A stretch of DNA of 64,000 bases from an uncultured bacterium (lineage in GTDB: Bacteria; Verrucomicrobiota; Kiritimatiellia; CAIKKV01). The DNA is taken from contig CALHRZ010000007.1 of assembly GCA_938038445.1 (NCBI GenBank), positions 290,238 to 354,237 on the forward strand. Direction: 5' to 3'. Shown one piece after another: positions 16,248 through 25,519 of the stretch. The translations under genes were made by a program, and so were the position numbers. How positions within the stretch are numbered: position 1 is the first letter of the stretch; every line of letters begins with the position of its first letter. The notes under the pieces were generated by a model, which saw only the letters and a list, made by a program, of their open reading frames with translations, made no database searches and was not told the DNA's origin.

Positions 16248-17330
16248 ATGACGCGGAGAGAACGTTTAATCTGTGCATATTTTCACAAGCCGATGGATCG
16301 TCCAGCGGTTTACAGCCGGGCAGGCTTTCCGAAGGATGATCCGACGTACGACCGGATGAAAGCTTTTTTGCGGGAGCGGACGGAGTTGAAGGTCGGGTGG
16401 ACAGGCATTCGGTGGGAGCCGGAGATGCCGGTTGATATACGGATTGAGCCTTTTTCCGATGATTTTGATCGGCGGGTCGAAACCATTCACACCCCGCAGG
16501 GGCGGTTGACGAGTACGACACTGGTGAGCCGAAAAGGACAGCCGGGGCTGGTGGAAACCTATTTTATCAAGGAATCTTGCGACATTGAAAAGTTGCTTTC
16601 TTTACCGGAACGCCGGCCGGTTTTGGCATGTGAAGATTTTCAAAAGGTGGTTGGAGAGATAGGCGATTATGGCATTGTCGAGGCGATGTTGGGGCTTAAT
16701 CCGGCGGGGAGCGCGGTGGAGTGGTGCGGGCAGTCCTTATTTGCCGAGATGTCGGTTATGGATCGGGAAAGGCTGCATTGGTTATGCGAGCGGCGGATGA
16801 AGGAGATTGTTCGGTTACTTGCCCTCTATCATCGAGAGGGGATTGGCCCGTTTTATGCTATGGCAGGTGAGGAATATGTGGTTCCGCCCATGCATGGACC
16901 TCGCGATTTTATGGATTTCAACGTGCGTTATGACCAGCCGATCGTTGATCGGATTCATGAGCAGGGGGGGCGGATTCACATCCATTGTCATGGGGCATTG
17001 AAACAGGTTTTCGCTCATTTTGTTGGGATGGGTGTGGACGTCATACACCCTGTCGAAGCGCCCCCCATGGGCGATCTGCCGGCGGTCGACGCGAAAGCGA
17101 TGGCGCGGGGGCGCACGACGATCGAAGGCAATATCCAGATTAATCGGCTCTATGAGGCGGATCCGGAAACTGTTCGCGAAGAAACGGCACGATTGATCGA
17201 AGCCGTTTTTGACGATCATCGGGGGTTGATTGTGAGTCCGACTGCATCGCCCTACATCCGCGGGGCGGGCGAGCAATGTTTTCCCCAGTATGAAGCAATG
17301 GTGGAAACCGTGTTGGAGGTAGCATCGTGA
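16248..17330 (+). CDS. Uroporphyrinogen-decarboxylase-fold protein (UroD/MtaA-like), second paralog
   Basis: 360 residues. MTRRERLICAYFHKPMDRPAV is the normal family start, so ATG 16248 is preferred over a TTG at 16212. Segments IHIHCHGALKQVFAHF, HPVEAPPMGDL and TIEGNIQINRL match the first paralog at 8114-9244 and the UroD/corrinoid-methyltransferase superfamily. The HxHCHG segment could be a metal site. Its stop overlaps the GTG of the HU-zinc-ribbon gene (GTGA), so the two are coupled. Substrate unknown; true porphyrinogen decarboxylation is unlikely because no haem gene is present. Confidence 0.75.
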   Translation: MTRRERLICAYFHKPMDRPAVYSRAGFPKDDPTYDRMKAFLRERTELKVGWTGIRWEPEMPVDIRIEPFSDDFDRRVETIHTPQGRLTSTTLVSRKGQPGLVETYFIKESCDIEKLLSLPERRPVLACEDFQKVVGEIGDYGIVEAMLGLNPAGSAVEWCGQSLFAEMSVMDRERLHWLCERRMKEIVRLLALYHREGIGPFYAMAGEEYVVPPMHGPRDFMDFNVRYDQPIVDRIHEQGGRIHIHCHGALKQVFAHFVGMGVDVIHPVEAPPMGDLPAVDAKAMARGRTTIEGNIQINRLYEADPETVREETARLIEAVFDDHRGLIVSPTASPYIRGAGEQCFPQYEAMVETVLEVAS

Positions 17331-18220
17331 GCGAACTTGTGACACAAGAACGCCTGGAGCAGGCGGTTCCGGCGCCTATTCGCGCAGGTTATCGCAAAAG
17401 TGATTTGATCAAGGAGATTGCCTTGGGACTGGGGATGTCTCAGGCTGCCGTTGAGCGGGTGTTGGATCGATTAGCGGAGATCGCGTATCGGGAAGCGGGG
17501 CGTGGGTTTGTGATTCCCGGGATTGGGAAAATCAAGGTGGTTTGCCGCAAACCCTCGCGCCACCGCAATCCGATTACGGGACAACTTTTTCTAATTGGGG
17601 AGCGGCGTGTGGTTAAAATGGTTCCGTTGAAGCGCGCGAAGGAGGCAATTGCTCCCAATCGGGATGTTGTGGTTCAGCGAATCGAGGAACCCATCGTGCC
17701 GTCTCAACCGGGGGCGGCGGGTTCGGGTGTTCCTGCCGCGGCGGCGGCCGGGGAGGTTCCGGCCATCTCGGTGTTGCCTGCGCCTGCTCCTGTTTCTTCC
17801 TCACCGATTGCGCCAACGGAGGGGCTAGCGGCAGGGCAATTGACGGTTCCGTGTCCGGAATGTGGTGCGATGGTAGCCTTCAGCGGGGAACTCACGGACT
17901 CCAACGTGGAATGTCCGAACTGCCATGCGGTTTTGTTGCGGGCCGAGGAGTCGCAAAAGCCGGCTGTGTCGTCGGAGGCGTCTGGGGGAGCTGCCTCAGA
18001 GGAGGGAGATGGGGGGGACTACATTTTGTTCCGATGCCGGGCCTGTTCCCAGGAGATCGAGGCGCCGCGGGACATGATTGGGATGACCATCGAATGTCCT
18101 GCGTGTGGTTCGGCGTTGAAGATACCCTCCCGTTTCAAGATGCCGGTTTCACCGCCAGGGTCTGCGGGTGGTCCGTCTTCCTCCACCACGATGCGGATTG
18201 ACCTTTCGGATCTCGAATAA
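17327..18220 (+). CDS. HU/IHF-type DNA-binding domain fused to two zinc ribbons
   Basis: 297 residues. An HU/IHF-like domain spans about 20-108 (RKSDLIKEIALGLGMSQAAV, GFVIPGIGKIKV and the DNA-arm RNPITG at 80-85). A Pro/Ala-rich linker of about 60 residues leads to two zinc ribbons: Cys176/179 with Cys196/199 and Cys237/240 with Cys257/260. The tail is Ser-rich and acidic. Canonical HU is about 90 residues, so this is a three-module architecture, probably a nucleoid or transcription-associated factor; that role is inference. GTG start overlaps the UroD-like stop. The last codons of this gene contain the -35 box for the following gene. Confidence 0.8.
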   Translation: MSELVTQERLEQAVPAPIRAGYRKSDLIKEIALGLGMSQAAVERVLDRLAEIAYREAGRGFVIPGIGKIKVVCRKPSRHRNPITGQLFLIGERRVVKMVPLKRAKEAIAPNRDVVVQRIEEPIVPSQPGAAGSGVPAAAAAGEVPAISVLPAPAPVSSSPIAPTEGLAAGQLTVPCPECGAMVAFSGELTDSNVECPNCHAVLLRAEESQKPAVSSEASGGAASEEGDGGDYILFRCRACSQEIEAPRDMIGMTIECPACGSALKIPSRFKMPVSPPGSAGGPSSSTTMRIDLSDLE

Positions 18221-18227
18221 GTATAAT
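18198..18227 (+). promoter_or_regulatory. Strong sigma-70-like promoter for the PAS gene
   Basis: TTGACC (18198-18203), 18-nt spacer, and a perfect TATAAT (18222-18227). The -35 box is inside the coding end of the HU-zinc-ribbon gene and the -10 begins one base after its stop region. The expected start near 18234 leaves a leader of about 30 nt before the GTG at 18265. Confidence 0.7.
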
Positions 18228-18264
18228 TAATAAAAAGAGTGATGGGGAAAGGCGGTATTGCGTC

Positions 18265-19302
18265 GTGTTGCGTTTTTTGTTCCGTTCCAACGGGAACGAG
18301 GAAAAGGAACGAAAAGAAGAAAAGCCTCGTTCTTCGGCCGAGCGGCCGGCCTCGTCGGCGGTAGAGACCAATGTTTCGGGGGCTTCGCCGACGCCGCCTT
18401 CGGCTGCAACGGTGCTTGGAAGCGGTCCGATGGCAAAAACAGCGGCCGCCGCTTTGAGTAAGGGTGCCGCTAACGCTACTGAAAAGCCGGTTCCAACGCC
18501 TTCCCCGACCCCGCCGGCAACAGTTTCGGAGCTTGTCCGGGCATCCGAGGCTCCCAAGGCCATGCCCTCGCCTACGGATCGTTTGGGGGAAGTCACGCTG
18601 TTCAAGAATTTGCTTTCGGGGCTTTACGATGCCGTTTTGATCTTCGACAGCAAGGGGTTTCTGATTGCGCATAATCCAAGGGCCGAGCAGTATTTTGGTT
18701 TTTCCGCTCAGGAGCTGTGGGGGATGCGATGTGCGGAACTGGTTGCGGGTATTGACGAGCGGGTGCTGTTCAAAATTCGTAGTGCCACGGCCGGGGGAAA
18801 ATTCACCGTTATAACGGGAAAAGGCCGGCGACGGGACGGGACGACCTTTCCGGCGGAGATCGCGATCAGCCAGGCGCGCATCCTCAATGAAGGGGACCTG
18901 TTATTTGCTGTACATTCTTTGGAGCGCCAGGAAAAAGTTCGGGAAAAACAGCAACAGATTGAGGCGGCCGTTCACGGAGCGATGGCAGCTCTTGTGGTCT
19001 GCGAAGCGGATGGTGTTATTTCGTATGCCAACCCTGCCTTTCTGCGCATGGTTCGGTTGACGGGGACACCGGATCAAGTTCGGCGACCGATCGGGGAATT
19101 TGTTTCGCCTTCGGAAGCGGTGTCGGCGCTTTTAAATCCACCTCCGCCTCCCGGCGCCTGGATGGGGCGGGTTCAGGTTCAGGCGGCGGGTGGACCTGGG
19201 ATATCTGTTTTAGCCTCCTCTGCCCGTTACGAATCCGAAAAAGGAGTCCACTGGGTGGTCCTATCGCTTTTCCCTCTTCCCGTTTTGTCGGTCGGGAGCT
19301 GA
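18265..19302 (+). CDS. Protein with two PAS domains and no output domain
   Basis: 345 residues. The first about 105 are low-complexity, rich in Lys/Glu then Ala/Pro/Thr. PAS 1 is about 108-215 (SGLYDAVLIFDSKGFLIAHN, GFSAQELWGM, RRRDGTTFPAEIAIS) and PAS 2 about 228-340 (MAALVVCEADGVISYAN). Between them runs a short coiled linker, EKVREKQQQIEAAV. No kinase, cyclase, HD or DNA-binding domain follows; the protein stops after PAS 2. It may sense a ligand and act by partner binding. The GTG start has a G-rich sequence upstream; a strong promoter lies 38 nt before it. Confidence 0.75.
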   Translation: MLRFLFRSNGNEEKERKEEKPRSSAERPASSAVETNVSGASPTPPSAATVLGSGPMAKTAAAALSKGAANATEKPVPTPSPTPPATVSELVRASEAPKAMPSPTDRLGEVTLFKNLLSGLYDAVLIFDSKGFLIAHNPRAEQYFGFSAQELWGMRCAELVAGIDERVLFKIRSATAGGKFTVITGKGRRRDGTTFPAEIAISQARILNEGDLLFAVHSLERQEKVREKQQQIEAAVHGAMAALVVCEADGVISYANPAFLRMVRLTGTPDQVRRPIGEFVSPSEAVSALLNPPPPPGAWMGRVQVQAAGGPGISVLASSARYESEKGVHWVVLSLFPLPVLSVGS

Positions 19303-19334
19303 CGGTGGGCATCGCGTAATTTTCCGAGGGGCCG

Positions 19335-21170
19335 ATGACGAGACAAGTTCGTGTGCGATGGTCCCGATTCCGCGTTCATCCTGAGGCGGCGTCTCCTTTG
19401 CCGATGAGTCGGCGCGAGATGGACGCGCGTGGATGGGACGAATGTGATGTGATTTTGATAACGGGGGATGCCTACGTGGATCATCCGTCGTTCGGCGCTG
19501 CGATGGTGGGTCGGTTTCTCGAATGGCTAGGTTGTCGGGTAGGGATCATCGCCCAGCCCCGGCCGGAGCGGGTGGAGGATTTCCGCGCCTTGGGAGTTCC
19601 GCGGTTGTTTTGGGGGGTTACGGCCGGCAATGTGGACAGTCAACTCGCCCGATTCACCGTCATGCGAAAACGGCGGCGGGACGACCCCTATTCGCCGGGT
19701 GGGCAACCGGGTCGGCGGCCGCCCCATGCGACGATCGTTTATACGGCACGCGCGCGGGAGGCCGGACCGGGCGTGCCGGTGGTGATTGGGGGGATCGAGG
19801 CTTCGCTTCGGCGGCTTGCTTATTATGATTACTGGAGCGATCGAGTGCGCCGTTCGTTGCTGTTGGATGCGAAGGCGGACGTGCTTGTGTATGGGATGGG
19901 AGAGGCGCCGATAGCGCTGCTGGTCGAGCGGGCCCTACGAGGCGAATCCCTGGGGGGTGTTTCGGGAACCGCATGGGTGTCGAAGACGATACCCGAGGAC
20001 CGGGTATGCGTTCTGCCTTCCTTTGAAGCGGTATCGACTTTGACGGCGGAGGGGCGCGGGGCGTTTCTCGAGATGACGCGGCTGATTCACCGTCATTCCT
20101 ATCCTGGGACGTCCTTGCGGCTGGTCCAAGCGCACGGCGATCGTTGGGTGATTGTTGAGCCGCCGCCGGAACCATTGACTACGGAGGAGATGGATCTTAT
20201 TTATTCCCTTCCGTTCACCTATCGGCCCCATCCTTATTATGGAAAGGCGCGGATTCCTGCGTATGAAATGATCCGCGATTCGATTACGACCCATCGGGGG
20301 TGTTACGGGGAGTGCCGGTTCTGTGCGATTGCGGTGCATCAAGGGCGGAGAATCAGTTCTCGGAGTGTGGGAAGCATTCTGGCTCATGCGCGGCGGCTGG
20401 CGTCTGATGCCTCCTTTCGAGGGACGATCACCGATGTGGGAGGTCCAACGGCCAACATGTGGCAGACGGGCTGTCGGGACGCCAGGCGGGGGGGGTGTCG
20501 GGGGCGGCGGCGGTGCCTGGTGCCGGAACCCTGTCCGCGGTTGGAAGCGGATTTGGAAGTTCAGCGACGACTCTGGCAGGCGCTTCGTTCCATTAAGGGT
20601 GTACGGCATGTGTTTATTTCCAGCGGCATTCGGCATGATATGGCGCTGGCGTTTGCGGACGAACGGTGGTTTGAGGATTTAGTTCGGTGGCATGTGAGCG
20701 GACGGCTCAAGACGGCGCCCGAACATTGCGTGGACCATGTGTTGGAGGCGATGGGAAAGCCGCCGGGGCGTTTTTACCGCGCATTTCTCAAACGGTTTTT
20801 TGAAAGTTGTCGTCGGGTCGGCCATTTCTGGGGGCTGACCGAATATTACGTCAGCGGCCATCCGGGCTGCACGCTGGAGGATATGATCACATTGGCGATC
20901 GAGTTGCGGCAGCGGAAGGTTCGGCCCGAACAGGTGCAAGATTTTTATCCTGCGCCGATGACCCTATCGGCGGCGATGTATTATAGCGGCCGGGATCCTT
21001 TAACTCGAAAGGCGGTTTATGTGGCTCGGAGCGATCGGGAGAAAGCGTGGCAACGGGCCCTTTTGCTTTGCCAAGAGAAGGAGTATCAAGCCAAGGCCCG
21101 GGAGGCGCTTCGTGCGGCTGGCCGGGAGGACTTGATTGGGCGGGGGCCGAATGCGCTCGTTCCACCTTGA
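19335..21170 (+). CDS. YgiQ family (UPF0313) radical SAM protein
   Basis: 611 residues, close to the family length. The [4Fe-4S] motif is HRGCYGECRFCAI near residue 325 (CX3CX2C). An N-terminal B12-binding-like region includes DVILITGDAYVDHPSFGAAM, and the family hallmarks PVVIGGIEASLRRLAYYDYWSD, VYGMGE and DVGGPTANMW are present. A C-terminal extension ends the protein at about 600. The biochemical role of YgiQ proteins is not established. It lies 32 bp after the PAS gene and may be co-transcribed. No terminator is obvious after its stop. Confidence 0.93.
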   Translation: MTRQVRVRWSRFRVHPEAASPLPMSRREMDARGWDECDVILITGDAYVDHPSFGAAMVGRFLEWLGCRVGIIAQPRPERVEDFRALGVPRLFWGVTAGNVDSQLARFTVMRKRRRDDPYSPGGQPGRRPPHATIVYTARAREAGPGVPVVIGGIEASLRRLAYYDYWSDRVRRSLLLDAKADVLVYGMGEAPIALLVERALRGESLGGVSGTAWVSKTIPEDRVCVLPSFEAVSTLTAEGRGAFLEMTRLIHRHSYPGTSLRLVQAHGDRWVIVEPPPEPLTTEEMDLIYSLPFTYRPHPYYGKARIPAYEMIRDSITTHRGCYGECRFCAIAVHQGRRISSRSVGSILAHARRLASDASFRGTITDVGGPTANMWQTGCRDARRGGCRGRRRCLVPEPCPRLEADLEVQRRLWQALRSIKGVRHVFISSGIRHDMALAFADERWFEDLVRWHVSGRLKTAPEHCVDHVLEAMGKPPGRFYRAFLKRFFESCRRVGHFWGLTEYYVSGHPGCTLEDMITLAIELRQRKVRPEQVQDFYPAPMTLSAAMYYSGRDPLTRKAVYVARSDREKAWQRALLLCQEKEYQAKAREALRAAGREDLIGRGPNALVPP

Positions 21171-21179
21171 TTTTTGGTC

Positions 21180-21208
21180 TTGTGTTTAAGCGATTGCTTT
21201 TTGATAAT
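21180..21208 (+). promoter_or_regulatory. Possible promoter for the PAPS/polysaccharide operon
   Basis: TTGTGT (21180-21185), 17 nt, GATAAT (21203-21208). The -10 matches 5/6, the -35 only 3/6. It lies in an AT-rich 76-bp gap just before cysC and would give a leader of about 30 nt. If real, it may drive the coupled run from 21247 to 33788. Confidence 0.3.
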
Positions 21209-21246
21209 TTCGGAACTTTTCTTTTTGAGCAAATCCTTAAATCTCT

Positions 21247-21795
21247 ATGGACTTAGGGAACACCATAACGGCTCAACAACCGGCTGTGATTTGGCTGACA
21301 GGGCTTTCAGGCTCTGGGAAGAGCACAATAGCGGCTCGCGTTTCGGAGGAACTGGAGCGGCGGGGCTGCGATGTTGAGATATTGGATGGGGACATTGTTC
21401 GGAATGTTTTTCCGACGGGATTCAGCCGGCAGGAACGGAACGAGCATATTCGGCGTATGGGGTTCATTGCGGGGCTTTTGAATCGGCATGGCGTATGGGT
21501 GATTTGTTCCTTCATTTCGCCCTATCGGGAGTCGCGGGACTTTGCCCGAAGCCAGGCGCGTCGTTTTTTGGAGGTTTATCTGGCCACGCCGCTTTCGGAG
21601 TGTGAGCGGCGGGATCCGAAAGGCCTCTATATGCGGGCGCGAAGGGGTGAAATTAGACAATTTACAGGACTGGACGATCCGTACGAGCCGCCGGAACACC
21701 CGGACTTGGTTTTGGATACGAGCCGGATTTCCGTGGAGGAGGCGGCGGCTCGGGTGGTTGCGGCGGCTTTTCGGGAACCGAAAGGAATGGGATGA
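21247..21795 (+). CDS. cysC: Adenylylsulfate (APS) kinase CysC, stand-alone
   Basis: Phosphorylates APS to PAPS, the universal sulfuryl donor. 182 residues. Walker A is GLSGSGKST at 19-27; [17 protein letters not shown] and [13 protein letters not shown] are the APS-site segments, and [13 protein letters not shown] is the usual C-terminal loop. It differs in detail from the CysC domain fused to CysN downstream, so this is a second, non-identical enzyme and not a recent duplicate. It heads a coupled gene run: its stop overlaps cysD (ATGA). Confidence 0.93.
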   Translation: MDLGNTITAQQPAVIWLTGLSGSGKSTIAARVSEELERRGCDVEILDGDIVRNVFPTGFSRQERNEHIRRMGFIAGLLNRHGVWVICSFISPYRESRDFARSQARRFLEVYLATPLSECERRDPKGLYMRARRGEIRQFTGLDDPYEPPEHPDLVLDTSRISVEEAAARVVAAAFREPKGMG

Positions 21796-22691
21796 CAGGT
21801 CGCCGCTTAAGCCATCTGAAGTTGCTCGAGTCCGAAAGCATCCATATCATGCGCGAGGTGGTTGCGGAATTCGAACGGCCGGTGATGCTTTACTCGGTGG
21901 GGAAAGACTCATCGGTAATGCTTCGGATCGCGCAGAAAGCCTTTTTTCCAGGCCGACTGCCTTTTCCTCTTCTTCACGTCGACACCGGATACAAATTCCG
22001 GGAAATGTACGAGTTTCGGGACAGCTACGTTCGCTCCATCGGGGCCGAACTGATGGTGTACAAAAGCCCGGAATCCGGGGCGATGAATCCTTTCGAGTAT
22101 GGGACGCAAAAATGTTGTGCGATTCTCAAGACCAAGGCTCTGTTGGATGCGCTGCGGCAAGGGCGGTTTGATGCGGCCTTTGGCGGTGCGCGGCGTGAGG
22201 AAGAGCGTTCCAGGGCCAAGGAGCGCATTTTTTCGTTTCGAGACGAGTTTGGCCAATGGGACCCGAAGAATCAACGGCCGGAACTCTGGAGTCTATACAA
22301 CACGAAAATCAACAAAGGCGAATCCATCCGGGTGTTTCCCCTTTCGAACTGGACGGAACTGGACATTTGGCAATACATCCATCTGGAATCCATTCCGGTT
22401 GTTCCGATGTATTTCGCACGGGAGCGGGATGTGATCGTCCGGGATGATCAGTTGATCCCGCTTGACGGGCCGATTCCTCTCAAACCGGGGGAGAAGCCGC
22501 AGAAGGTACTTTGCCGTTTTCGTTCGCTCGGCTGCTATATGTGCACGGGAGCGGTTCGTTCCTCCGCGCGGACGGTACCCGAGATTATCGAAGAGATGAT
22601 GACCGTGCGGAATTCCGAGAGAGCCACCCGTGTGATCGACCACGATCAGGACGGTTCCATGGAGATCAAGAAACGGGAAGGGTATTTCTGA
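21792..22691 (+). CDS. cysD: Sulfate adenylyltransferase subunit 2 CysD
   Basis: ATP sulfurylase small subunit; makes APS from sulfate and ATP together with the CysN GTPase. 299 residues, normal length. The PP-loop SVGKDS is at 35-40; [39 protein letters not shown] and ENQQRR-like KNQRPELW segments follow, with [10 protein letters not shown] and [14 protein letters not shown] near the end. Started at the ATG overlapping cysC. CysN-CysC begins 2 nt after its stop, so the three sulfate-activation genes are one unit. Confidence 0.96.
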   Translation: MTGRRLSHLKLLESESIHIMREVVAEFERPVMLYSVGKDSSVMLRIAQKAFFPGRLPFPLLHVDTGYKFREMYEFRDSYVRSIGAELMVYKSPESGAMNPFEYGTQKCCAILKTKALLDALRQGRFDAAFGGARREEERSRAKERIFSFRDEFGQWDPKNQRPELWSLYNTKINKGESIRVFPLSNWTELDIWQYIHLESIPVVPMYFARERDVIVRDDQLIPLDGPIPLKPGEKPQKVLCRFRSLGCYMCTGAVRSSARTVPEIIEEMMTVRNSERATRVIDHDQDGSMEIKKREGYF

Positions 22692-22693
22692 GC

Positions 22694-24628
22694 ATGACGG
22701 CGTTCACGATCGAGGATTTTCTTCGAGAGAACGAGCAGAAGGAACTGCTTCGTCTTTCCACGGCCGGCAGCATTGACGATGGAAAGTCCACCCTCATCGG
22801 CCGTTTGCTCCACGATTCGAAGAATGTGTATGAAGACGTGCTTGCTTCCGTCCGGAAGACCTCACGGGAGCGTCGGTTTGAGGGGGAGGAAGTGGATTTT
22901 TCGCTTCTGACCGATGGGCTCAAGGCCGAGCGGGAGCAGGGGATTACGATTGATGTGGCCTACCGGTATTTTTCCACTCCGCGCCGTAAATTCATCATTG
23001 CCGACACGCCGGGGCACGAACAATATACGCGCAACATGGCCACGGGGGCTTCCACGGCCAATCTGGCCATCATCCTGATTGACGCCCGAAACGGCGTTCT
23101 CCCTCAGACCAAGCGGCATGCGTTCATCGCGTCCCTCCTTGGCGTTCCCCACCTTGTCGTTGCGATCAACAAGATGGATGCTGTGGGATACGATCGAACC
23201 ATTTTCGAACGGATTCGGGCTGATTTCGAAGCATTTGCCCGGAAACTGACCATCCGGGACGTGCGATTTCTGCCTCTGAGTGCGCTCAAAGGGGACAATG
23301 TGGTTCACCGCAGCACCCGAATGCCCTGGTATGACGGGGAAAGTCTGCTTGAACTGCTCGAAACTCTCTATATCGGCAGCGATCACAACCTCATTGACTT
23401 TCGCTTTCCGGTCCAGCTCGTTCTTCGGCCGAATATGGACTTCCGGGGTTATGCGGGAACCGTTGCCTCCGGTGTGATTCGCAAAGGGGATCCCGTGATG
23501 GTACTTCCCTCCCGGGTGACCAGCCGGGTGCGTCGGATTGTAACCTGGGATGGGGAATTGGACGAGGCGTTTCCTCCGATGTCGGTGGGGATCACCCTCG
23601 AGGACGAACGGGACATCAGCCGTGGGGACATGCTGGTTCATTTGCACAATCAGCCGCGTGTCGAACGCCATTTTGAAGCGATGGTGGTTTGGATGGACAC
23701 TCGGCCGATGGATCCGGATCACCTGTACTGGATCAAACATACGACACAGCTGACCAAAGTGCGGGTGGACGACATCCGGTACAAAGTGGATGTGAATGAA
23801 CTCCACCGCCGGGAAGGGGGGCCCCTGAGCCTCAATGAGATTGGACGGGTTGTATTCACCGCACATCGGCCGCTCTTTTTTGACCCCTACACCCAAAATC
23901 GGATAACCGGTTCGTTCATTTTGATCGATCCGATCACCCATGCTACGGCGGCGGCGGGCATGATCATCGAGCGTGAGCCTGAGCAGTCTCTTCCCTCCCG
24001 GATTGTGGGACGGGCGGCGGAAGAGGGAGTGCCGAGAGGGCTGATCCGACCCGAGGAACGCCGGAAACGGTATGGGCAGCAGCCGGTGACGGTCTGGTTT
24101 ACCGGTCTTACCGGTTCGGGCAAGTCCACGATTGCGGAATCTTTGGAACGGCGGCTGTTTGAAGCGGGCGCCGTTTGCGTGGTGCTGGACGGTGAAACCC
24201 TCCGATTGGGGCTGAGCCGGGAACTGGAGTTCAGTGCGGCCGACCGGGCCGAACATCAGCGCCGGGCGGCAGAGGTTGCTCGAGTGCTGAACGAAGCGGG
24301 TCAAATTGTTTTAGCGTCCTTTGTTTCGCCGGACGCCGAAATTCGCCGCCAGGTGCGGGAAAGGATCGGGGAGGGGCGGTTTCTTGAAATTCTAATTGAA
24401 GCGCCACTGGAGCTCTGTCGGCAGCGCAAACCGGAATTTTACCGACGGGTGGAGAAAGGGGAATTACGCGAGGTGCCTGGGGTGGACCGACCCTATGAGC
24501 GGCCGTCCTCTCCGGATCTTGTTGTGTCCACGGCGGAATGTTCAGTCGAGGAGGCGGTGGATCGAATCATGAAACTTTTTCGGGAGCGGGGCTTATTTCC
24601 CCTGGCGGAAGAGGAGAAGCCGGCATGA
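22694..24628 (+). CDS. cysNC: Bifunctional sulfate adenylyltransferase subunit 1/APS kinase CysNC
   Basis: 644 residues. The CysN half is an EF-Tu-like GTPase: P-loop GSIDDGKST at 25-33, [17 protein letters not shown], and NKMD, followed by two beta-barrel domains. The CysC half starts near 460, with Walker [10 protein letters not shown] at 471-479 and [15 protein letters not shown] hydrolysis drives sulfate adenylation with CysD, then the fused kinase makes PAPS. No PAPS reductase (cysH) or sulfite reductase is in the window. Started at 22694, two bases after cysD; the longer frame upstream lies within cysD. Its stop overlaps the exporter permease start (ATGA), tying PAPS synthesis to polysaccharide genes. 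Confidence 0.96.
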   Translation: MTAFTIEDFLRENEQKELLRLSTAGSIDDGKSTLIGRLLHDSKNVYEDVLASVRKTSRERRFEGEEVDFSLLTDGLKAEREQGITIDVAYRYFSTPRRKFIIADTPGHEQYTRNMATGASTANLAIILIDARNGVLPQTKRHAFIASLLGVPHLVVAINKMDAVGYDRTIFERIRADFEAFARKLTIRDVRFLPLSALKGDNVVHRSTRMPWYDGESLLELLETLYIGSDHNLIDFRFPVQLVLRPNMDFRGYAGTVASGVIRKGDPVMVLPSRVTSRVRRIVTWDGELDEAFPPMSVGITLEDERDISRGDMLVHLHNQPRVERHFEAMVVWMDTRPMDPDHLYWIKHTTQLTKVRVDDIRYKVDVNELHRREGGPLSLNEIGRVVFTAHRPLFFDPYTQNRITGSFILIDPITHATAAAGMIIEREPEQSLPSRIVGRAAEEGVPRGLIRPEERRKRYGQQPVTVWFTGLTGSGKSTIAESLERRLFEAGAVCVVLDGETLRLGLSRELEFSAADRAEHQRRAAEVARVLNEAGQIVLASFVSPDAEIRRQVRERIGEGRFLEILIEAPLELCRQRKPEFYRRVEKGELREVPGVDRPYERPSSPDLVVSTAECSVEEAVDRIMKLFRERGLFPLAEEEKPA

Positions 24629-25518
24629 GTGGTTCCTTGGAAGCGGCTTTGTCTTCTACGCGGCCCGTTCGCATTTATACTCCGGGTTGGGAACAGAAAC
24701 TGGGCGTGCGGATTTGGGGGCTGATGTTCGCGGATCTCTGGCGGTCGCGGGATTTGATCTGGCGCCTTTTTTGGAAACAGTGGGTGGGTCAATACCGCCA
24801 GACATGGCTGGGCTATTTCTGGGCCGTCGTGCCCACCTTGGTAGCGGTGTTTGCGTTTGTTCTGCTCCGCCGCCATGTTCTGCCGAAATTTCAGACGCCG
24901 ATTCCATACGTGGCTTACGCCATGTGGGGGATGACGGCATGGCAGTTTTTCTCCTCCAGTTTCCAATCGGCCATGAACGCCCTTCAGGAGTCGGGGCATA
25001 TGATTTCGCGTATCCAGTTTCCGCGGGAAAGTCTTGTCTTTGCCTCGATCGGAAAGAACCTGTTCACGTTGCTGTTGCGTCTTTTCGCGTTCGGTCTTTT
25101 GGTGATTTGGCTCTATGCTCACCGGGCCGATGTCCAATGGGACATTCCGCGCTCCATTCTGTTGATCCCCTTGAGTCTTGCGCCGCTGTTTTTTCTGGCG
25201 GTCGGCATGGGGATGGTCATGGCGGTTTTTCTCACGATTGCCGGCGACGTCGGGAATGTCACGCCGATGATTCTTCAATTTGGTGTTTTTGTGACCCCGG
25301 GGGTCATGTTTCCGTCCTCGCCCCGATGGCCTTATCAGTTACTGGGGCTCCTTAACCCGGTGAGTGGGATCATCGAAGGGAGCCAGGATCTCCTTGCTTA
25401 CGGACGGATGACCCAGCCGGAGGTCTATGCGGCCATGACGCTTTTTTCCCTCCTGATCTTCCTGGTCGGGTGGCGTTTTTTCCGGCTTGCCCTCCCACGC
25501 ATTCTGGAGCGGTTTTGA
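24625..25518 (+). CDS. wzm: ABC-2 polysaccharide exporter permease (Wzm-type)
   Basis: 297 residues, about six membrane helices. The N-terminal amphipathic segment [30 protein letters not shown] is the typical ABC-2 polysaccharide-transporter entry helix, followed by the helices around 70-90, 105-125, 155-175, 185-215, 225-245 and 265-290. [17 protein letters not shown] near the end is the family signature. Forms the channel with the next gene's ATPase. Coupled upstream to CysNC; one base separates its stop from wzt. The gene symbol reflects family only. Confidence 0.92.
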   Translation: MSGSLEAALSSTRPVRIYTPGWEQKLGVRIWGLMFADLWRSRDLIWRLFWKQWVGQYRQTWLGYFWAVVPTLVAVFAFVLLRRHVLPKFQTPIPYVAYAMWGMTAWQFFSSSFQSAMNALQESGHMISRIQFPRESLVFASIGKNLFTLLLRLFAFGLLVIWLYAHRADVQWDIPRSILLIPLSLAPLFFLAVGMGMVMAVFLTIAGDVGNVTPMILQFGVFVTPGVMFPSSPRWPYQLLGLLNPVSGIIEGSQDLLAYGRMTQPEVYAAMTLFSLLIFLVGWRFFRLALPRILERF

Positions 25519-25519
25519 A

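Noticed and set aside
22862..24304. 480-codon minus-strand open frame inside cysNC
   Set aside because: Antisense to conserved GTPase and kinase motifs; no domain of its own.
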